Notes under the pieces: generated by a model
The model's input: only the letters and a program-made list of their open reading frames with translations
Told to the model about the DNA's origin: nothing
Databases searched by the model: none
Program-made: the position numbers and the translations under genes
Assembly (NCBI GenBank): GCA_963662155.1
Contig: OY759270.1
Span: 51,624,971-51,688,970 of the forward strand
Reading direction: 5' to 3'
Length of the DNA: 64,000 nucleotides
Source: Lamellibrachia columna
Taxonomy: Eukaryota > Annelida > Polychaeta > Sabellida > Siboglinidae
In this document: piece by piece, positions 9,516-21,397 of the stretch
How positions within the stretch are numbered: position 1 is the first letter of the stretch
How the letters are laid out: every line of letters begins with the position of its first letter

Positions 9516-11584
9516 ATTCAACATTTTCAGCACGGTTTGACCTTTATGTCGCGATGGATTGACGGAATGGTGCGTTCCGTTTCGTTAAACAACCCACGTA
9601 ACTTAACCACCGTGACACAACGACATGTGCTACTAATTTATCGATACATATCTGGGGAATATTCTTTCTTGTTAAACGCTAAACGTTACTCCAGTCATCT
9701 TATTACTGCTAACAGCATTCCGTGCAAGCCGTTGGAATGACACTACCAGGTATACACCATAAGTCTTCTCAGTTTCGGCGTAAACGGCTCCTTGAGCACG
9801 GCGATGGTTTCATGCTGTGATGCACCGAGAGGCCCATGGCAGCTTAGAAAGGCACGACAAGGAGATGTTACAACAGGCTGACGGGATTGTTTCCGCGATA
9901 GCGAGGATCAGATTTGAAGATCGGTATAATGTGCAATCGCTGCTTGCGGTATGGGCCGAAATGACCAGACACCATCAACTGCCTCGTACTGTGCCATCCA
10001 AATAAAGATCTCGACACAAGACGTATCACCAATCTTGTTACAGCCCCGAAACGTTCAGTGCCCAGTGCTGAATTCCACGTTTTAACGCATATATTGTCTT
10101 CTTTTACTTAGTTGGCGTTTGGTCCTGTCGCTGGGAACGTCAGGTACGGTAGGTATGTCCCAATCACTGTAGAGCCGTGTTTTCTGGATGTCTTGACATG
10201 CATCATTGAACAGCTCTCTATAACTCGATTCCAACTTGATTTTTTATATGATTCAGATTTGACTCAACTCGTGTGATCGCCCCATCCCTCCAAAAACATA
10301 AATGACTCGACTCTTGCAGTACATCCCTGTCCTTTCTTTGGTGTATTGCGTTTCCTCTGTTTTTCGTATGTCCAAACTAATCCGACCTGTTTAGTTTTGG
10401 AGCACCCATAGCTGTGTTACATGCCTTCCCCTGTTTTCGGTGTGTTTCTATGTACTGGGTCACTTCATCCGCAAATCGGAGAATGGATGCAGAGCGTAAT
10501 CTTCTCATGCTCAGTCATGGGTGAAATAGTACTGGCGGTGCCTTCGTTGTTTCGAGGAATCCAGTAATGGATCGGTTGCCATAACGGCAACGTTGTAATT
10601 TAACATGGCGTTCCAGTAGATAAGGGGGTCGGGAATTCAGGTTCCCAGTTTCTACGGAAAACGCGCAAATCGGAATCAGATTAGGACTGGAAACTCAACG
10701 ACTGGCAACTCAACGACTGGTACACTTAATTGTTCCAGTCTGTAAACGTTGGCCTACAGAATGGATGTACTGCTATCTTCCAAATGGAACCATTGCTGTT
10801 GTAATGCATTTGCCTATTTGGTTCAATTTAGCGCGAAGCTGAAACTGCCCACTTGTGTAGGTCACCGGTGGCTGCACGTGGAATACAATCATAGCGATAT
10901 AATGTGCAAAACAGACTTTCGATGGAAATTATCCTTTTTTGTTGTCAAACGGGACAGAAAACTTCATCTTCTGAAAAATCGCTGGATTCTCAATAAACCA
11001 ATAGCTTCCTTGTCCACTTGTCATCTCGTGTTTTTTGGACGGCCATTGTGTTCAGTTGTGTTCAGTTTTCTTTTCCTCCGCCTCCCGTCAACGTATATAA
11101 CGGCGACTCCCGCCTCGGAAGCAGTAGTCTGGGCGGTGCTAGCGACTCAGTATGACTAGGGACATTATTGATACCAGAGAGCGCTGGTTTCGTCTGGCAG
11201 CGGTGTGTGTTGGCGTGTGGGAGACTTGGACGCCTAGAGCACTTCAACGCGGCTACGCTGTGTTGTCAAAACGTCAGTAACTAGTCTAGCATAACGATTA
11301 ACGCTGACAGCGAAGTGGGGTTTATGTAACGTAGTCGAGCCTTGCAGTGACGGGTCCGTCTAAATGCGATGTCCAGGGGCCTCGAATTGCACCACTTAGA
11401 ATGCATTCACACATGCTCTGTGCGCGCACACGAACCGGCTACAACAGAATGTCTAAGCTTCATACACGAACACATAATAGCCGCTAATAGGAAACTAATA
11501 GTGCTATAATGAAATAATATGGGACCACTTTTTAGATAACGTTTAATGCAACTGGTCTAGAATGTTTATTAGGCGGTCGTTGAA
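9516..11584. other. No gene identified
   Basis: About 2 kb of mostly unique sequence. Open stretches at 9537-9740, 9817-10005 and 10749-11159 on the plus strand show no domain, no splice pairs and unremarkable composition. A short duplication (GACTGGCAACTCAACGACTGG type) occurs near 10685-10720. Confidence 0.45.
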
Positions 11585-11895
11585 ATGGTTCACACCATTG
11601 TGAACACACCACTGTGAACACACCATTGTGAACACATGCAGAGTGCGTTGACATAAAGAAATGGTTCACACCACTGTGAACACACGCAGAGTGCGTTGAC
11701 ATAAAGAAATGGTTCACACCACTGTGAACACACGCAGAGTGCGTTGACATAAAGAAATGGTTCACACCATTGTGAACACATGCAGAGTGCGTTGACATAA
11801 AGAAATGGTTCACACCATTGTGAACACACGCAGAGTGCGTTGACATAAAGAAATGGTTCACACCACTGTGAACACATGCAGAGTGCGTTGACATA
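11585..11895. repeat. 48-bp minisatellite with internal dyad, 6 units
   Basis: Each unit holds TTCACACCACTGTGAA, an inverted repeat with 6-bp arms, followed by CGCAGAGTGCGTTGACATAA. The unit is 16 codons long and open on the minus strand. A partial shorter repeat of the dyad part precedes it (11600-11640). Confidence 0.95.
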
Positions 11896-12062
11896 AAGCG
11901 AGGCAATAAACGCATCAACATTTCATTGAATATAAATATTCGAATTTGAGAACCACAGATTCTTGAGAGGAAAAACTGAAACGCTGATGATGGGCCCCGC
12001 TGGTTAGTTGAAGCCATTATACGGGATAAACATCTCCGTCTCAACGAGTCGAGGCACTGCTT
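11896..12062. other. Spacer between arrays
   Basis: Unique sequence. The minus frame is open through it but joins the 48-bp array and is not supported as coding. Confidence 0.4.
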
Positions 12063-12953
12063 AGCCACCACCAATGTAATGGTCAATCACGACCACAGTA
12101 GCCACCACCAATGTAATGGTCAATCATGACCACAGTAGCCACCACCAATGTAATGGTCAATCACGGCCACAGTAGCCACCACCAATGTAATGGTCAATCA
12201 TGACCACAGTAGCCACCACCAATGTAATGGTCAATCATGACCACAGTAGCCACCACCAATGTAATGGTCAATCACGACCACAGTAGCCACCACCAATGTA
12301 ATGGTCAATCACGACCACAGTAGCCACCACCAATGTAATGGTCAATCACGACCACAGTAGCCACCACCAATGTAATGGTCAATCACGACCACAGTAGCCA
12401 CCACCAATGTAATGTTCAATCACGACCACAGTAGCCACCACCAATGTAATTGTCAATCATGGCCACAGTAGCCACCACCAATGTAATCGTCAATCACGAC
12501 CACAGTAGCCACCACCAATGTAATGGTCAATCACGACCACAGTAGCCACCACCAATGTAATGGTCAATCACGACCACAGTAGCCACCACCAATGTAATGG
12601 TCAATCACGACTACAGTAGCCACCACCAATGTAATTGTCAATCATGGCCACAGTAGCCACCACCAATGTAATGGTCAATCACGACCACAGTAGCCACCAC
12701 CAATGTAATGGTCAATCATGACCACAGTAGCCACCACCAAAGTAATTGTCAATCATGGCCACAGTAGCCACCACCAATGTAATGGTCAATCATGACCACA
12801 GTAGCCACCACCAAAGTAATGGTCAATCATGACCACAGTAGCCACCACCAATGTTATGGTCAATCACGACCACAGTAGCCACCACCAATGTAATGGTCAA
12901 TCATGACCACAGTAGCCACCACCAATGTAATGGTTAATCACGACCACAGTAAA
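12063..12953. repeat. 37-bp minisatellite, 24 units
   Basis: The unit contains AGCCACCACCAATGTAATGG and TCAATCACGACCACAGT. Variation is mostly C/T in CAYGACC and G/T in AATGGTC. No splice-donor consensus in the unit. Confidence 0.95.
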
Positions 12954-13589
12954 ATAAATGTACATCACAAAGTAACCACTGTACACGCCTCTATGTTTGC
13001 AGTGAGTGTCTCGTGTTGAAGCTTGCTCAATGCTCTGCTGTGTTCTTGATTGATTGAACGATGGTGTTTGGCTGTTATTCATTGTTTAACAACGTGTTAC
13101 CGCAGTAACCTTCGTCGAAATCGGTTCCGATGTGGTTAAAAATCGCACGGAACATGCACGCGATTGGCATGCATGCATGTTCCGTGCGATTGGCACATGT
13201 ATGCATCCATCCGTCGGCATTCTAACACATTTAGCAAGCGTTAAGCGGCATGAGGCCAATGGGTGGTGACCGGCAGACGGTGCAGACGGTCCAGACATAC
13301 TTCCAACAACTTCTGTGCTGGGTTGCTGACCACCTGCCTTCGCTTACGACTGTAAGATGCGTCATTAACAACATGTCTGCTTGAGTGCGTCAAATACAGT
13401 GGCAGACATTTTGAATACCGGAGACATGCCGTTTTTTTAAACTACTCGCAAACATGCCCATCCTTTGAACGGCATAACTTGGTAGTACGTAATTCACTGT
13501 CATGATAAGAATACTGTGAAACGTTATCACAGAAATATTCATCTATCCTAGGTACTTGGTTTTATCGGTCAATGTATTTCGAAATTGCA
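12954..13589. other. No gene identified; contains a strong hairpin
   Basis: Unique sequence. A perfect 17-bp inverted repeat lies at 13142-13190 (see separate entry). Confidence 0.4.
13142..13190. repeat. Perfect inverted repeat, 17-bp arms, 15-nt loop
   Basis: Arm ATCGCACGGAACATGCA at 13142-13158 pairs with 13174-13190. The loop contains CGATTGGCA, which is also repeated after the right arm. Confidence 0.85.
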
Positions 13590-14262
13590 ACGTTATACTT
13601 ACTGGCAGTTGTAGCAACGTCCAGCGTCGCCTTGCACGTGTGTTACATATAACTTACTGGCAGTTGTAGCAACGTCTAGCGTCGCCTTGCACGTGTGTTA
13701 CATATAACTTACTGGCAGTTGTAGCAACGTCCAGCGTCGCCTTGCAAGTGTGTTACATATAACTTACTGGCAGTTATAGCAACGTCCAGCGTCGCCTTGC
13801 ACGTGTGTTACATATAACTTACTGGCAGTTATAGCAACGTCCAGCGTCGCCTTGCACGTGTGTTACATATAACTTACTGGCAGTTATAGCAACGTCTAGC
13901 GTCGCCTTGCACGTGTGTTACATATAACTTACTGGCAGTTATAGCAACGTCCAGCGTCGCCTTGCACGTGTGTTACATATAACTTACTGGCAGTTATAGC
14001 AACGTCCAGCGTCGCCTTGCACGTGTGTTATATATAACTTACTGGCAGTTATAGCAACGTCCAGCGTCGCCTTGCACGTGTGTTACATATAACTTACTGG
14101 CAGTTATAGCAACGTCCAGCGTCGCCTTGCACGTGTGTTACATATAACTTACTGGCAGTTATAGCAACGTCCAGCGTCGCCTTGCACGTGTGTTGCATAT
14201 AACTTACTGGCAGTTATAGCAACGTCCAGCGTCGCCTTGCACGTGTGTTACATACAACTTGG
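13590..14262 (-). repeat. 55-bp minisatellite repeating an exon end and its donor, 12 units
   Basis: On the minus strand each unit contains the last 15 or so codons of the exon at 14208-14345 plus its donor and intron start (TGCTATAACTGCCAGTAAGT). Variants are G/A in AGTTRTAGC, C/T in CGTYTAGC and rare others. The array extends away from the exon into the intron. Confidence 0.95.
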
Positions 14263-14345
14263 GACAATCGAAGAAACGAGTCATGACGTTGTGAACAATT
14301 GTACGTAAGTTTTCGCGTAGCGTTACGGAAAATTGTGCGTAATGA
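14208..14345 (-). CDS. Exon followed by self-copying array, minus strand
   Basis: A 138-bp minus-strand exon, phase 2-2, from acceptor TTATCTTCTGTAG to donor TGCCA|GTAAGT. It encodes 45 residues with YAQFSVTLRENLRTIVHNVM, FFDCPKLYVTHVQGDAGRC and a closing YNC. It has three cysteines and no repeat-derived composition. I regard it as a genuine protein-coding exon because both splice sites are strong and the single open frame fits them. Its final third and donor form the repeat unit of the adjoining 55-bp array. The protein family is not recognised; it may belong to the same minus-strand gene as the 15.0-15.5 kb exons. Confidence 0.55.
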
Positions 14346-14497
14346 CTACAGAAGATAATGCGATTGTTCGTAGGAAAGGTAACAGCGGGATAATTTTCGA
14401 AAAATAAATAAACTGAGATGACCTGATTGTGGGTCGTAGAAAAACCTCTGAACGTTTGACGCCTGAGATGCGAAGTGTCTAGGAGGAGCAGCATAAC
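14346..14497. other. Intron
   Basis: Unique sequence upstream of the acceptor of the exon at 14208-14345. Confidence 0.5.
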
Positions 14498-14912
14498 ATA
14501 CGAACATACAAACATACAAACACACAAACACACAAACATACAAACATACAAACATACAAACACACAAACACACAAACATACAAACACACAAACACACAAA
14601 CATACAAACACACAAACATACAAACACACAAACGTAAAACATGCAAATATACAAACATACAAACACACAAACACACAAACATACAAACATGCAAATACAC
14701 AAACATACAAACATGCAAATACACAAATACACAAACACACAAACACACAAACATACAAACATGCAAACACACAAACATACAAACACACAAACATGCAAAC
14801 ATACAAACACACAAATATACAAACACACAAACATACAAACATACAAACATACAAACATACAAACATACAAACACACAAACATACAAACATACAAACACAC
14901 AAACATACAAAC
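14498..14912. repeat. 8-bp (CAAACAYA)n array
   Basis: About 50 octamers alternating between CAAACATA and CAAACACA with a few CAAATACA units. All frames are open on both strands. Confidence 0.95.
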
Positions 14913-15021
14913 ACTTGCTCGATTATAGTAAGATAACCATTGTCCGCGATTCGACTATAGTTTGTAGTAGTTAACCGATTACTGCATAATACTGGATTCT
15001 ATTGACTATGTAATCAGTATT

Positions 15022-15370
15022 TTATATATGTATATTCTTCAGTAAATAGTTTTTATTTGGATTTGTATTTGTCATGAAGTAGGGCATCAATTCCACCACC
15101 CAATAATACACATTGGAAGGACTGTTAAGTCTCAGACAAACAAACGTTGTTGTTGTGCCATATCTGCTGTTATTCCTGTACACTAAACTACGACCTATAT
15201 CGACGTATCCAGCACCAAAGATAAACCTCGTGCGAACCCTACACTTGCCGAGTAACCTGTTTTTTGATACGATAGTGGAGACGGGTTCGAGAAGATGTAC
15301 GACATATTTGCCCTGAAAGTCGAGTGCACAGGGATCGCGTTGAAGCTCAGTACTCAACAGTATACACTGT
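15022..15370 (-). CDS. Candidate exon, minus strand, possibly terminal
   Basis: A minus-strand frame of about 116 residues after a strong acceptor (GTTGCTGTCTCGCAG), phase 2, open to a TAA at 15022. It contains ELQRDPCALDFQGKYVVHLL, VSTIVSKNRLLGKCRVRTRF and GYVDIGRSLVYRNN. The beta-rich pattern with paired cysteines looks like an extracellular domain. A donor (TATTGG|GTGGTG) inside the frame could end the exon earlier; the last 20 residues (Asn/Lys-rich) look less coding-like. Family not recognised. Its phase does not fit the exon at 15457-15510 directly. Confidence 0.45.
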
Positions 15371-15456
15371 CTGCGAGACAGCAACACGCTGTAGTGAAGT
15401 CGTTATTGCACACCGCCTGCTCAACGTGAATTATGGCTGTGCAGCTGCGCGTGTAC

Positions 15457-15510
15457 CTGCTAGATGATTTCGATAAACTTCCATCTGGTAAGGCAGTGGA
15501 GGCTGGCATT
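15457..15510 (-). CDS. Candidate small exon, minus strand
   Basis: 54 bp, phase 1-1, between acceptor GTACATGTTGCAG and donor AGCAG|GTACAC. It encodes CQPPLPYQMEVYRNHLA. Good splice sites and an open frame, but very short. Confidence 0.35.
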
Positions 15511-15641
15511 CTGCAACATGTACATCCCACATTTTGAAAAGGACACGTCAGTGACATTGACAATATCTCGGTAAATGTATTCCATATTTTTACGCTCACG
15601 TCAATGTGAAAGCGCCCAAATGTTTGCACAAACGGGCATTT

Positions 15642-15811
<170 letters not shown>

Positions 15812-15884
15812 ACGCACATGCACGTGCACACAAGAGTACAAGCAAACCTATACACGTACGTTCGTGCGTGCATGCTTGCATGCA

Positions 15885-16191
15885 TGCATGCATGCATTCA
15901 TACATACATACATACATACATACATACATACATACATACATACATACATACATACATACATACATACATACATACATACGTACGTACATACATACATGCA
16001 TGCATGCATTGATACATAAATACATACATACAAACGTATATATATATATATACATAAGATACATGCATACATACATACATACATACATGCATGCATGCAT
16101 GCATACATACATGCATGCATACATACATACATACATACATACATACATACATGCATGCATACATACATACATCCATCCATACATACATACA

Positions 16192-16225
<34 letters not shown>

Positions 16226-16283
16226 CACACATACATTCATACATACATACATACATACGATGCATACATACATACATATACGC

Positions 16284-16346
<63 letters not shown>

Positions 16347-16440
16347 TACATACATACATGCATGCATACATATATACATATGTACGTACGTACATACGTA
16401 CATACATACATACATGCATATATACATGCATACATAGTAG
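15885..16440. repeat. (CATA)n / (CATG)n / (TA)n compound array
   Basis: A long CATA tetranucleotide array with CATG and GTAC islands and two TA runs at about 16286-16343. Long His-Thr or Cys-Met frames result from it and are not genes. Confidence 0.97.
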
Positions 16441-16953
16441 AATAAATAGTGTGTGAATCATTTGAATACCATTTTGGAAAGTGTTGATTTCGAATTACGT
16501 GCAGATGGAAAAAGCGGTACCAATTTAACGAAACGACATTAACTGCACAAAACCATCGCGATGAATATTAGAAGGTATATGTACAATGTACAGCGATACA
16601 ATTACCACATCATACCACCTCCGGTCAATGTGTCCACGTGGAGCTGGGTTTAGGGACATGGAGACGATGAATTATGTGGTAGAAGGTTATAACCTACAAA
16701 CCTAACTCATTCAGACTAAACGTTTTCTTCGTGGATGCAGCGTTTCATGTATGCAACGCCCAGCTGAGGTCACTCGACCAATGGCGCCTGGCATTTCCTG
16801 GGATAACATCCTTTTATCTCGTTGTACGTGCACTGGCTGTTGACACCGAGTGGAAATACCAATAACCCAGAGGCGTTTCCGTTTGCTACTATGTGATGTT
16901 TGACATGAAACGCTACCTTCAAGGCGTCGAGCACTTAATTGCAGATCCATTAG
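16441..16953. other. No gene identified
   Basis: Unique sequence. A minus-strand frame at 16711-16950 has no domain. A donor-like GAAG|GTAGCG lies near 16915, without a convincing exon. Confidence 0.4.
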
Positions 16954-17911
16954 TTCGCTTCATATCGCTCGTGTCCTTACTAGAAACGATTCATATCGCT
17001 CGTGTCCTTACTAGAAACGATTCATATCGCTCGTGTCCTTACTAGAAACGATTCATATCGCTCGTGTCCTTACTAGAAACGATTCATATCGCTCGTGTCC
17101 TTACTAGAAACGATTCATATCGCTCGTGTCCTTACTAGAAACGATTCATATCGCTCGTGTCCTTACTAGAAACGATTCATATCGCTCGTGTCCTTACTAG
17201 AAACGATTCATATCGCTCGTGTCCTTACTAGAAACGATTCATATCGCTCGTGTCCTTACTAGAAACGATTCATATCGCTCGTGTCCTTACTAGAAACGAT
17301 TCATATCGCTCGTGTCCTTACTAGAAACGATTCATATCGCTCGTGTCCTTACTAGAAACGATTCATATCGCTCGTGTCCTTACTAGAAACGATTCATATC
17401 GCTCGTGTCCTTACTAGAAACGATTCATATCGCTCGTGTCCTTACTAGAAACGATTCATATCGCTCGTGTCCTTACTAGAAACGATTCATATCGCTCGTG
17501 TCCTTACTAGAAACGATTCATATCGCTCGTGTCCTTACTAGAAACGATTCATATCGCTCGTGTCCTTACTAGAAACGATTCATATCGCTCGTGTCCTTAC
17601 TAGAAACGATTCATATCGCTCGTGTCCTTACTAGAAACGATTCATATCGCTCGTGTCCTTACTAGAAACGATTCATATCGCTCGTGTCCTTACTAGAAAC
17701 GATTCATATCGCTCGTGTCCTTACTAGAAACGATTCATATCGCTCGTGTCCTTACTAGAAACGATTCATATCGCTCGTGTCCTTACTAGAAACGATTCAT
17801 ATCGCTCGTGTCCTTACTAGAAACGATTCATATCGCTCGTGTCCTTACTAGAAACGATTCATATCGCTCGTGTCCTTACTAGAAACGATTCATATCGCTC
17901 GTGTCCTTACT
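16954..17911 (-). repeat. 31-bp minisatellite, 31 apparently identical units, each with a donor-like site
   Basis: The plus-strand unit contains CATATCGCTCGTGTCCTTAC. On the minus strand each unit reads CGTTTCTAGTAAGGACAC, matching the end and donor of the candidate exon 17911-17950. I found no variant unit by eye. Confidence 0.97.
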
Positions 17912-17950
17912 AGAAACGTTCGAACATTGCCAAGTCTCTACGTAATTGTG
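17911..17950 (-). CDS. Candidate micro-exon beside the 31-bp array
   Basis: 40 bp from acceptor ACTATTTTGTTTAG to donor TTTCTA|GTAAGG on the minus strand. One open frame gives QLRRDLAMFERF. The other frames over the longer upstream stretch are closed. The donor is copied in every unit of the adjoining array. Confidence 0.35.
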
Positions 17951-18069
17951 CTAAACAAAATAGTTTTCAAAATACCACCTCCTGGAGATATACCGGATCT
18001 AGGGAATTGAAAAGTATCACCATTGTGTTATCAGATATATCATTATGTTAACTTAACAACCAAACATTT

Positions 18070-18162
<93 letters not shown>

Positions 18163-18435
18163 ATTTTGTTTATGTCATTATAGTGTTTGAGTTGTTATCT
18201 GTATGAGACATTGTGATATGCTAGTTCAGTAAGTTTAGATACGTATTAATTAGGCATCGCAAAGGAACTAACTACATGGGGAAACTGGTATAATTCCCCA
18301 AGGACTTATTTATAATATGTAATATATCAACAAACCCACTGTTTTAATGCCTGCTTGTTTTTAAATGTTATTACTTCATCATTACCAAGGCAAGATCTGT
18401 TTAATGAAAGTTACATATGTTCCTTTAAACGAATA
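17951..18435. other. Intron or spacer with (TA)n
   Basis: AT-rich, with a (TA)n run of about 88 bp at 18073-18160. No gene seen. Confidence 0.6.
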
Positions 18436-18525
18436 TGACGTAAAAGCTACTGAGGTCATTACCGCGAGGTTCGTAAAATATGACGTAAAAGCTACTGAGG
18501 TCATTACCGCGAGGTTCGTAAAATC
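18436..18525. repeat. 45-bp tandem duplication
   Basis: Two identical copies containing GACGTAAAAGCTACTGAGGT. A multiple of three, so the plus frame at 18365-18727 stays open across it. Confidence 0.9.
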
Positions 18526-19034
18526 TGCGATATGTAGACATATATGGACAATCTCCGTCTTTCACCATATTGCCACCGCCGTATCAAACACGAGAAGTTG
18601 TAGCCTCCCTGTAACTACCGTCCGTAATCATTATCTCGTGTCGTCGGGCCTGCGTTATTATGAAGCCGCGCTGGTTTCCTGGAACACTTCTCAACCGGCG
18701 TTCTGCTCGCACCCGCAACAGATATAATGTTTAGGTTTGGGCCCAAGCACTGGACGCTTACAAGATCTGCCGAGTATATGCAACCATAGGTGATGTGGAA
18801 AGTCGTATGTATTGGTGATGATACCGCCTGCATTAATTAGTGTCAGATGCATCATTATGAGGTTTGAGTACTAGTATTGTCGCGTAACAAATCATAATTG
18901 TTGTTTTTCACCAAAGCAGCTACATTTAAACCATAATTATGTACTTGAAATTGTTATCAATAAACAATACAGATTTCGAAAAACTCGAAGTAGCGCACAA
19001 TATGTCGTCGTAATCAGTATTTAGAATTTCACAA
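18526..19034. other. No gene identified
   Basis: Unique sequence. The plus frame 18365-18727 is open but has no recognisable domain or splice pair. Confidence 0.4.
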
Positions 19035-19742
19035 AGAGGGGGTCAGAGGTGGAGGTCAGAGGTGGAGGTCAGAAGGGGAGGCCAAAGGGGAGGCCACAGG
19101 GGGAGGCCACAGGGGAGGCCGGAAGGGGAGGCCAGAGGGGGAAGCCAGAGGAGAGGCCCGAAGGGAGGCCACAGGGAGAGGCCAGAGGGTAGGCCAGATG
19201 GGGAAACCAGAGGGGAGGTCAGAGGGAGAGGCCAGAGGGGGGTCAGAGGAGGAGGTCACAGGGGAGGCCATATGGAGGTCAGAGGAGGAGGCCAGAGGGG
19301 GAAGCCAGAGGGGAGACCAGAGGGGGAGGTCAGAGGAGGAGGCCAGAGGGGAGGCCAGAGGGAGAGGTCGGAGGAGGAGGCAACAGGGGAGGTCACAGAG
19401 GAAGCCATAGGGAGGTCAGAGGAGGAGGCCAGAGGGGGAAGTCAGAGGGGAGGCCAGAGGGGAGGCCAGAGGGGAGGCCAGAGGGGAGGCCATAGGGGGA
19501 GGTCAGAGGGGGAAGTTAGAGGGGGAGGCCAGAGGGGGAGGCCAGAGGGGAGGCCAGAGGGGGAGGCCAGAGGGGAGGCCAGAGGGGAGGCCAGAGGGGA
19601 GGCCATAGGGGGAGGCAAGATGGGGAGGTCAGAGGGGGAGGTCAAACAGGAGGCCAGAGGGGAGGCCAGAGGAGGAGGCCAGAGGGAAGGCCATAATGGG
19701 AGGTTAGAGGAGGAGGCCAGAGGGGGAGGCCAGACGGAAACC
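19035..19742. repeat. Purine-rich 12-15 bp repeat, GGGGAGGCCAGA type
   Basis: About 700 bp of almost pure AG on the plus strand, broken by regular GGCC or GGTC. Many GGGG/GGAGG runs give G-quadruplex and triplex potential. Both strands are open for long distances. Confidence 0.95.
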
Positions 19743-20149
19743 AATCTTAGTCACCCATTAGTTTACCATGCTACCATGTAGTGGCGCAACAAGTAGCATA
19801 CGAAACAAATAAAAAAAATAAGCCAAAGGGGCCATGGCCCAATGCCCCCCCACCACCATAAATACACCACTGGTCGTCGACAAAATGGGACGAAGTGTAA
19901 TCGGTTGCTGCAGCGACTGGAACAAAGTACAATTCCAATTTCTTCCAGGAGGATGCACCAGTGATGATAGGGATGATAGTAAAACACAACCAGTGGTAGA
20001 CGAGAGTACACTCGGGTCGTTGAAGAGTTAACGCCGACGGAGCGTGTTTTATCGTTGGCGCTGCTGCTGCTGTATCAACATCCACCCAGCCAGCCGGATT
20101 AAACCACACCGTGTTGCTCCATGTGCCACGTAGGCTCCCACAGCAGAAG
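19743..20149 (-). other. Probable 3' flank of the RTE relic
   Basis: Low-coding unique sequence adjoining the LINE remnant. It holds a GGGCCATGGCCC-like block at about 19829-19842. Confidence 0.35.
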
Positions 20150-20719
20150 CCGACGACAGTGAGCATCATCATCAATCCGTTAACCCGGAGGGTGGTTGGG
20201 GCACCAACGATGACCTCGCAACCTGCTGTGTCGTCTGCCGCCTTTTGTGTCTCTGAGACGGCCAGGCCCGTCTACTTTCTGTCGGCCTCTTTTTCTTGCT
20301 CCCCTAACGGTGCCTTGCGGGATGGTCTGTGTCAGGCCGGATGTCGTGAGACGTGCCCATACCATTTCAGCTTCCGTCTTTTTACCGTGGTCAGGAGATC
20401 TTCACAGGGCCCGAAGGCTTGTTGGATTATGTTGTGGACCTCTTCGTTGGTTACATGGTCCTTGTATTAGATGCACGTGATCTTTCGATAGCACTTCATT
20501 TCTATGGCTTGTGCTCTTCTTTGTAGTTCGGCTGTAAGAGTCCATGTCTCGCATGCATCAGTCTGATCTTGGATCGAAGGGTGTTGTTTTCATATTTCCA
20601 TATTGATTTCAGTCTTGCCAGCGTTGCTGTTGTCTTAGCAATCCTTGAAATGATCTCAGGTTTGGATCCCTCAGCTGTGACAACTGAGCCCAGGTACTTG
20701 AAGTTGGATATTGTTTCTA

Positions 20720-20818
20720 ATCTTTGTAAACCTCACGTTGATCTTTGTAAACCTCACGTTGATCTTTGTAAACCTCACGTTGATCTTTGTAAACCTCACG
20801 TTGATCTTTGTAAACCTG
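20720..20818. repeat. 21-bp repeat, 5 units, inside the RTE relic
   Basis: The unit contains ATCTTTGTAAACCTCACGTT. Five copies, essentially identical. Confidence 0.95.
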
Positions 20819-20955
20819 TGCTGGTGGCCTTGTCATAAAGAGGACTGTGCTGGTGGTCTTGTCATAAAGAGGACTGTGCTGGTGGCCTTGTCATAAAGAG
20901 GACAGTGCTAGTGGCCTTGTTATAAAGAGGACTGTGCTGGTGGCCTTGTCATAAA
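20816..20955. repeat. 29-bp repeat, about 5 units, inside the RTE relic
   Basis: The unit contains TGGTGGCCTTGTCATAAAGA. On the minus strand it encodes the YDKATS motif of the RT, so an RT codon block has been amplified. Confidence 0.9.
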
Positions 20956-21397
20956 TATGTTCTATGACTCGAACAAGGTTGACACCAGTTTGTATTTGCA
21001 TGCAGGCCATAAATGCCTTCTTGAAGTCAATAAAGAGGTTTTGTTGGTGCTGTACTTTTCACATAGGATTCTAAGGTTGAAAATGTGCTATGTAGTACTG
21101 TGTTCTTCTCGAAAGCGGGCCTGTTCTTCAGTGATGATATTCTCCGCTTGTGGCTTGACAACACGACTTTGCCGGTGGTCGATGAGGCTGATTGTCTGGC
21201 AGTTTTGACACAATTGTAGGTTGCCTTTTTGTGTGATGACTGCTGATTGGGTCCATGGAGGAGGCTAATCTCCTGTCTGCCAGATATTATTGCAGATTAT
21301 TGTGAGAATGTTAGTCACAGCTTCCCCGCAGCTAGCATTAATTCAGCTGGTTTGTTGTCAACTCCTAAGTTGCCAAGATGCTACAATGAATGTCTTC

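Larger units (their letters stand above)
20150..21245 (-). pseudogene. RTE-type LINE reverse transcriptase relic
   Basis: Minus-strand frames with several stops and frameshifts encode recognisable pieces of a non-LTR RT in the right order. From the right: NIITEEQARF and FNLRILCEKYS, then a shortened DFKKAF catalytic-box remnant, IYDKATSTV, and finally the C-terminal CETWTLTAELQRRAQAIEMK, YKDHVTNEEVHNII and KRRKLKWYGHVSR blocks. These are hallmarks of the RTE-like family often annotated as craniofacial-development-protein-2-like RT. The YADD catalytic region is absent. Two tandem arrays (20720-20818 and 20816-20955) have grown inside the old coding sequence. Not functional. Confidence 0.8.

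Noticed and set aside
10749..11159. 136-codon ORF
   Set aside because: No recognisable domain, unusual composition, no splice or promoter support; could be chance.
16954..17911. Regular 31-bp repeats resembling a CRISPR array
   Set aside because: Units are directly adjacent without unique spacers, and the context is a eukaryotic genome.
19062..19781. A 239-residue Gly/Arg/Glu-rich protein like an RGG protein
   Set aside because: Pure consequence of the purine-rich repeat; no start context or splice sites.
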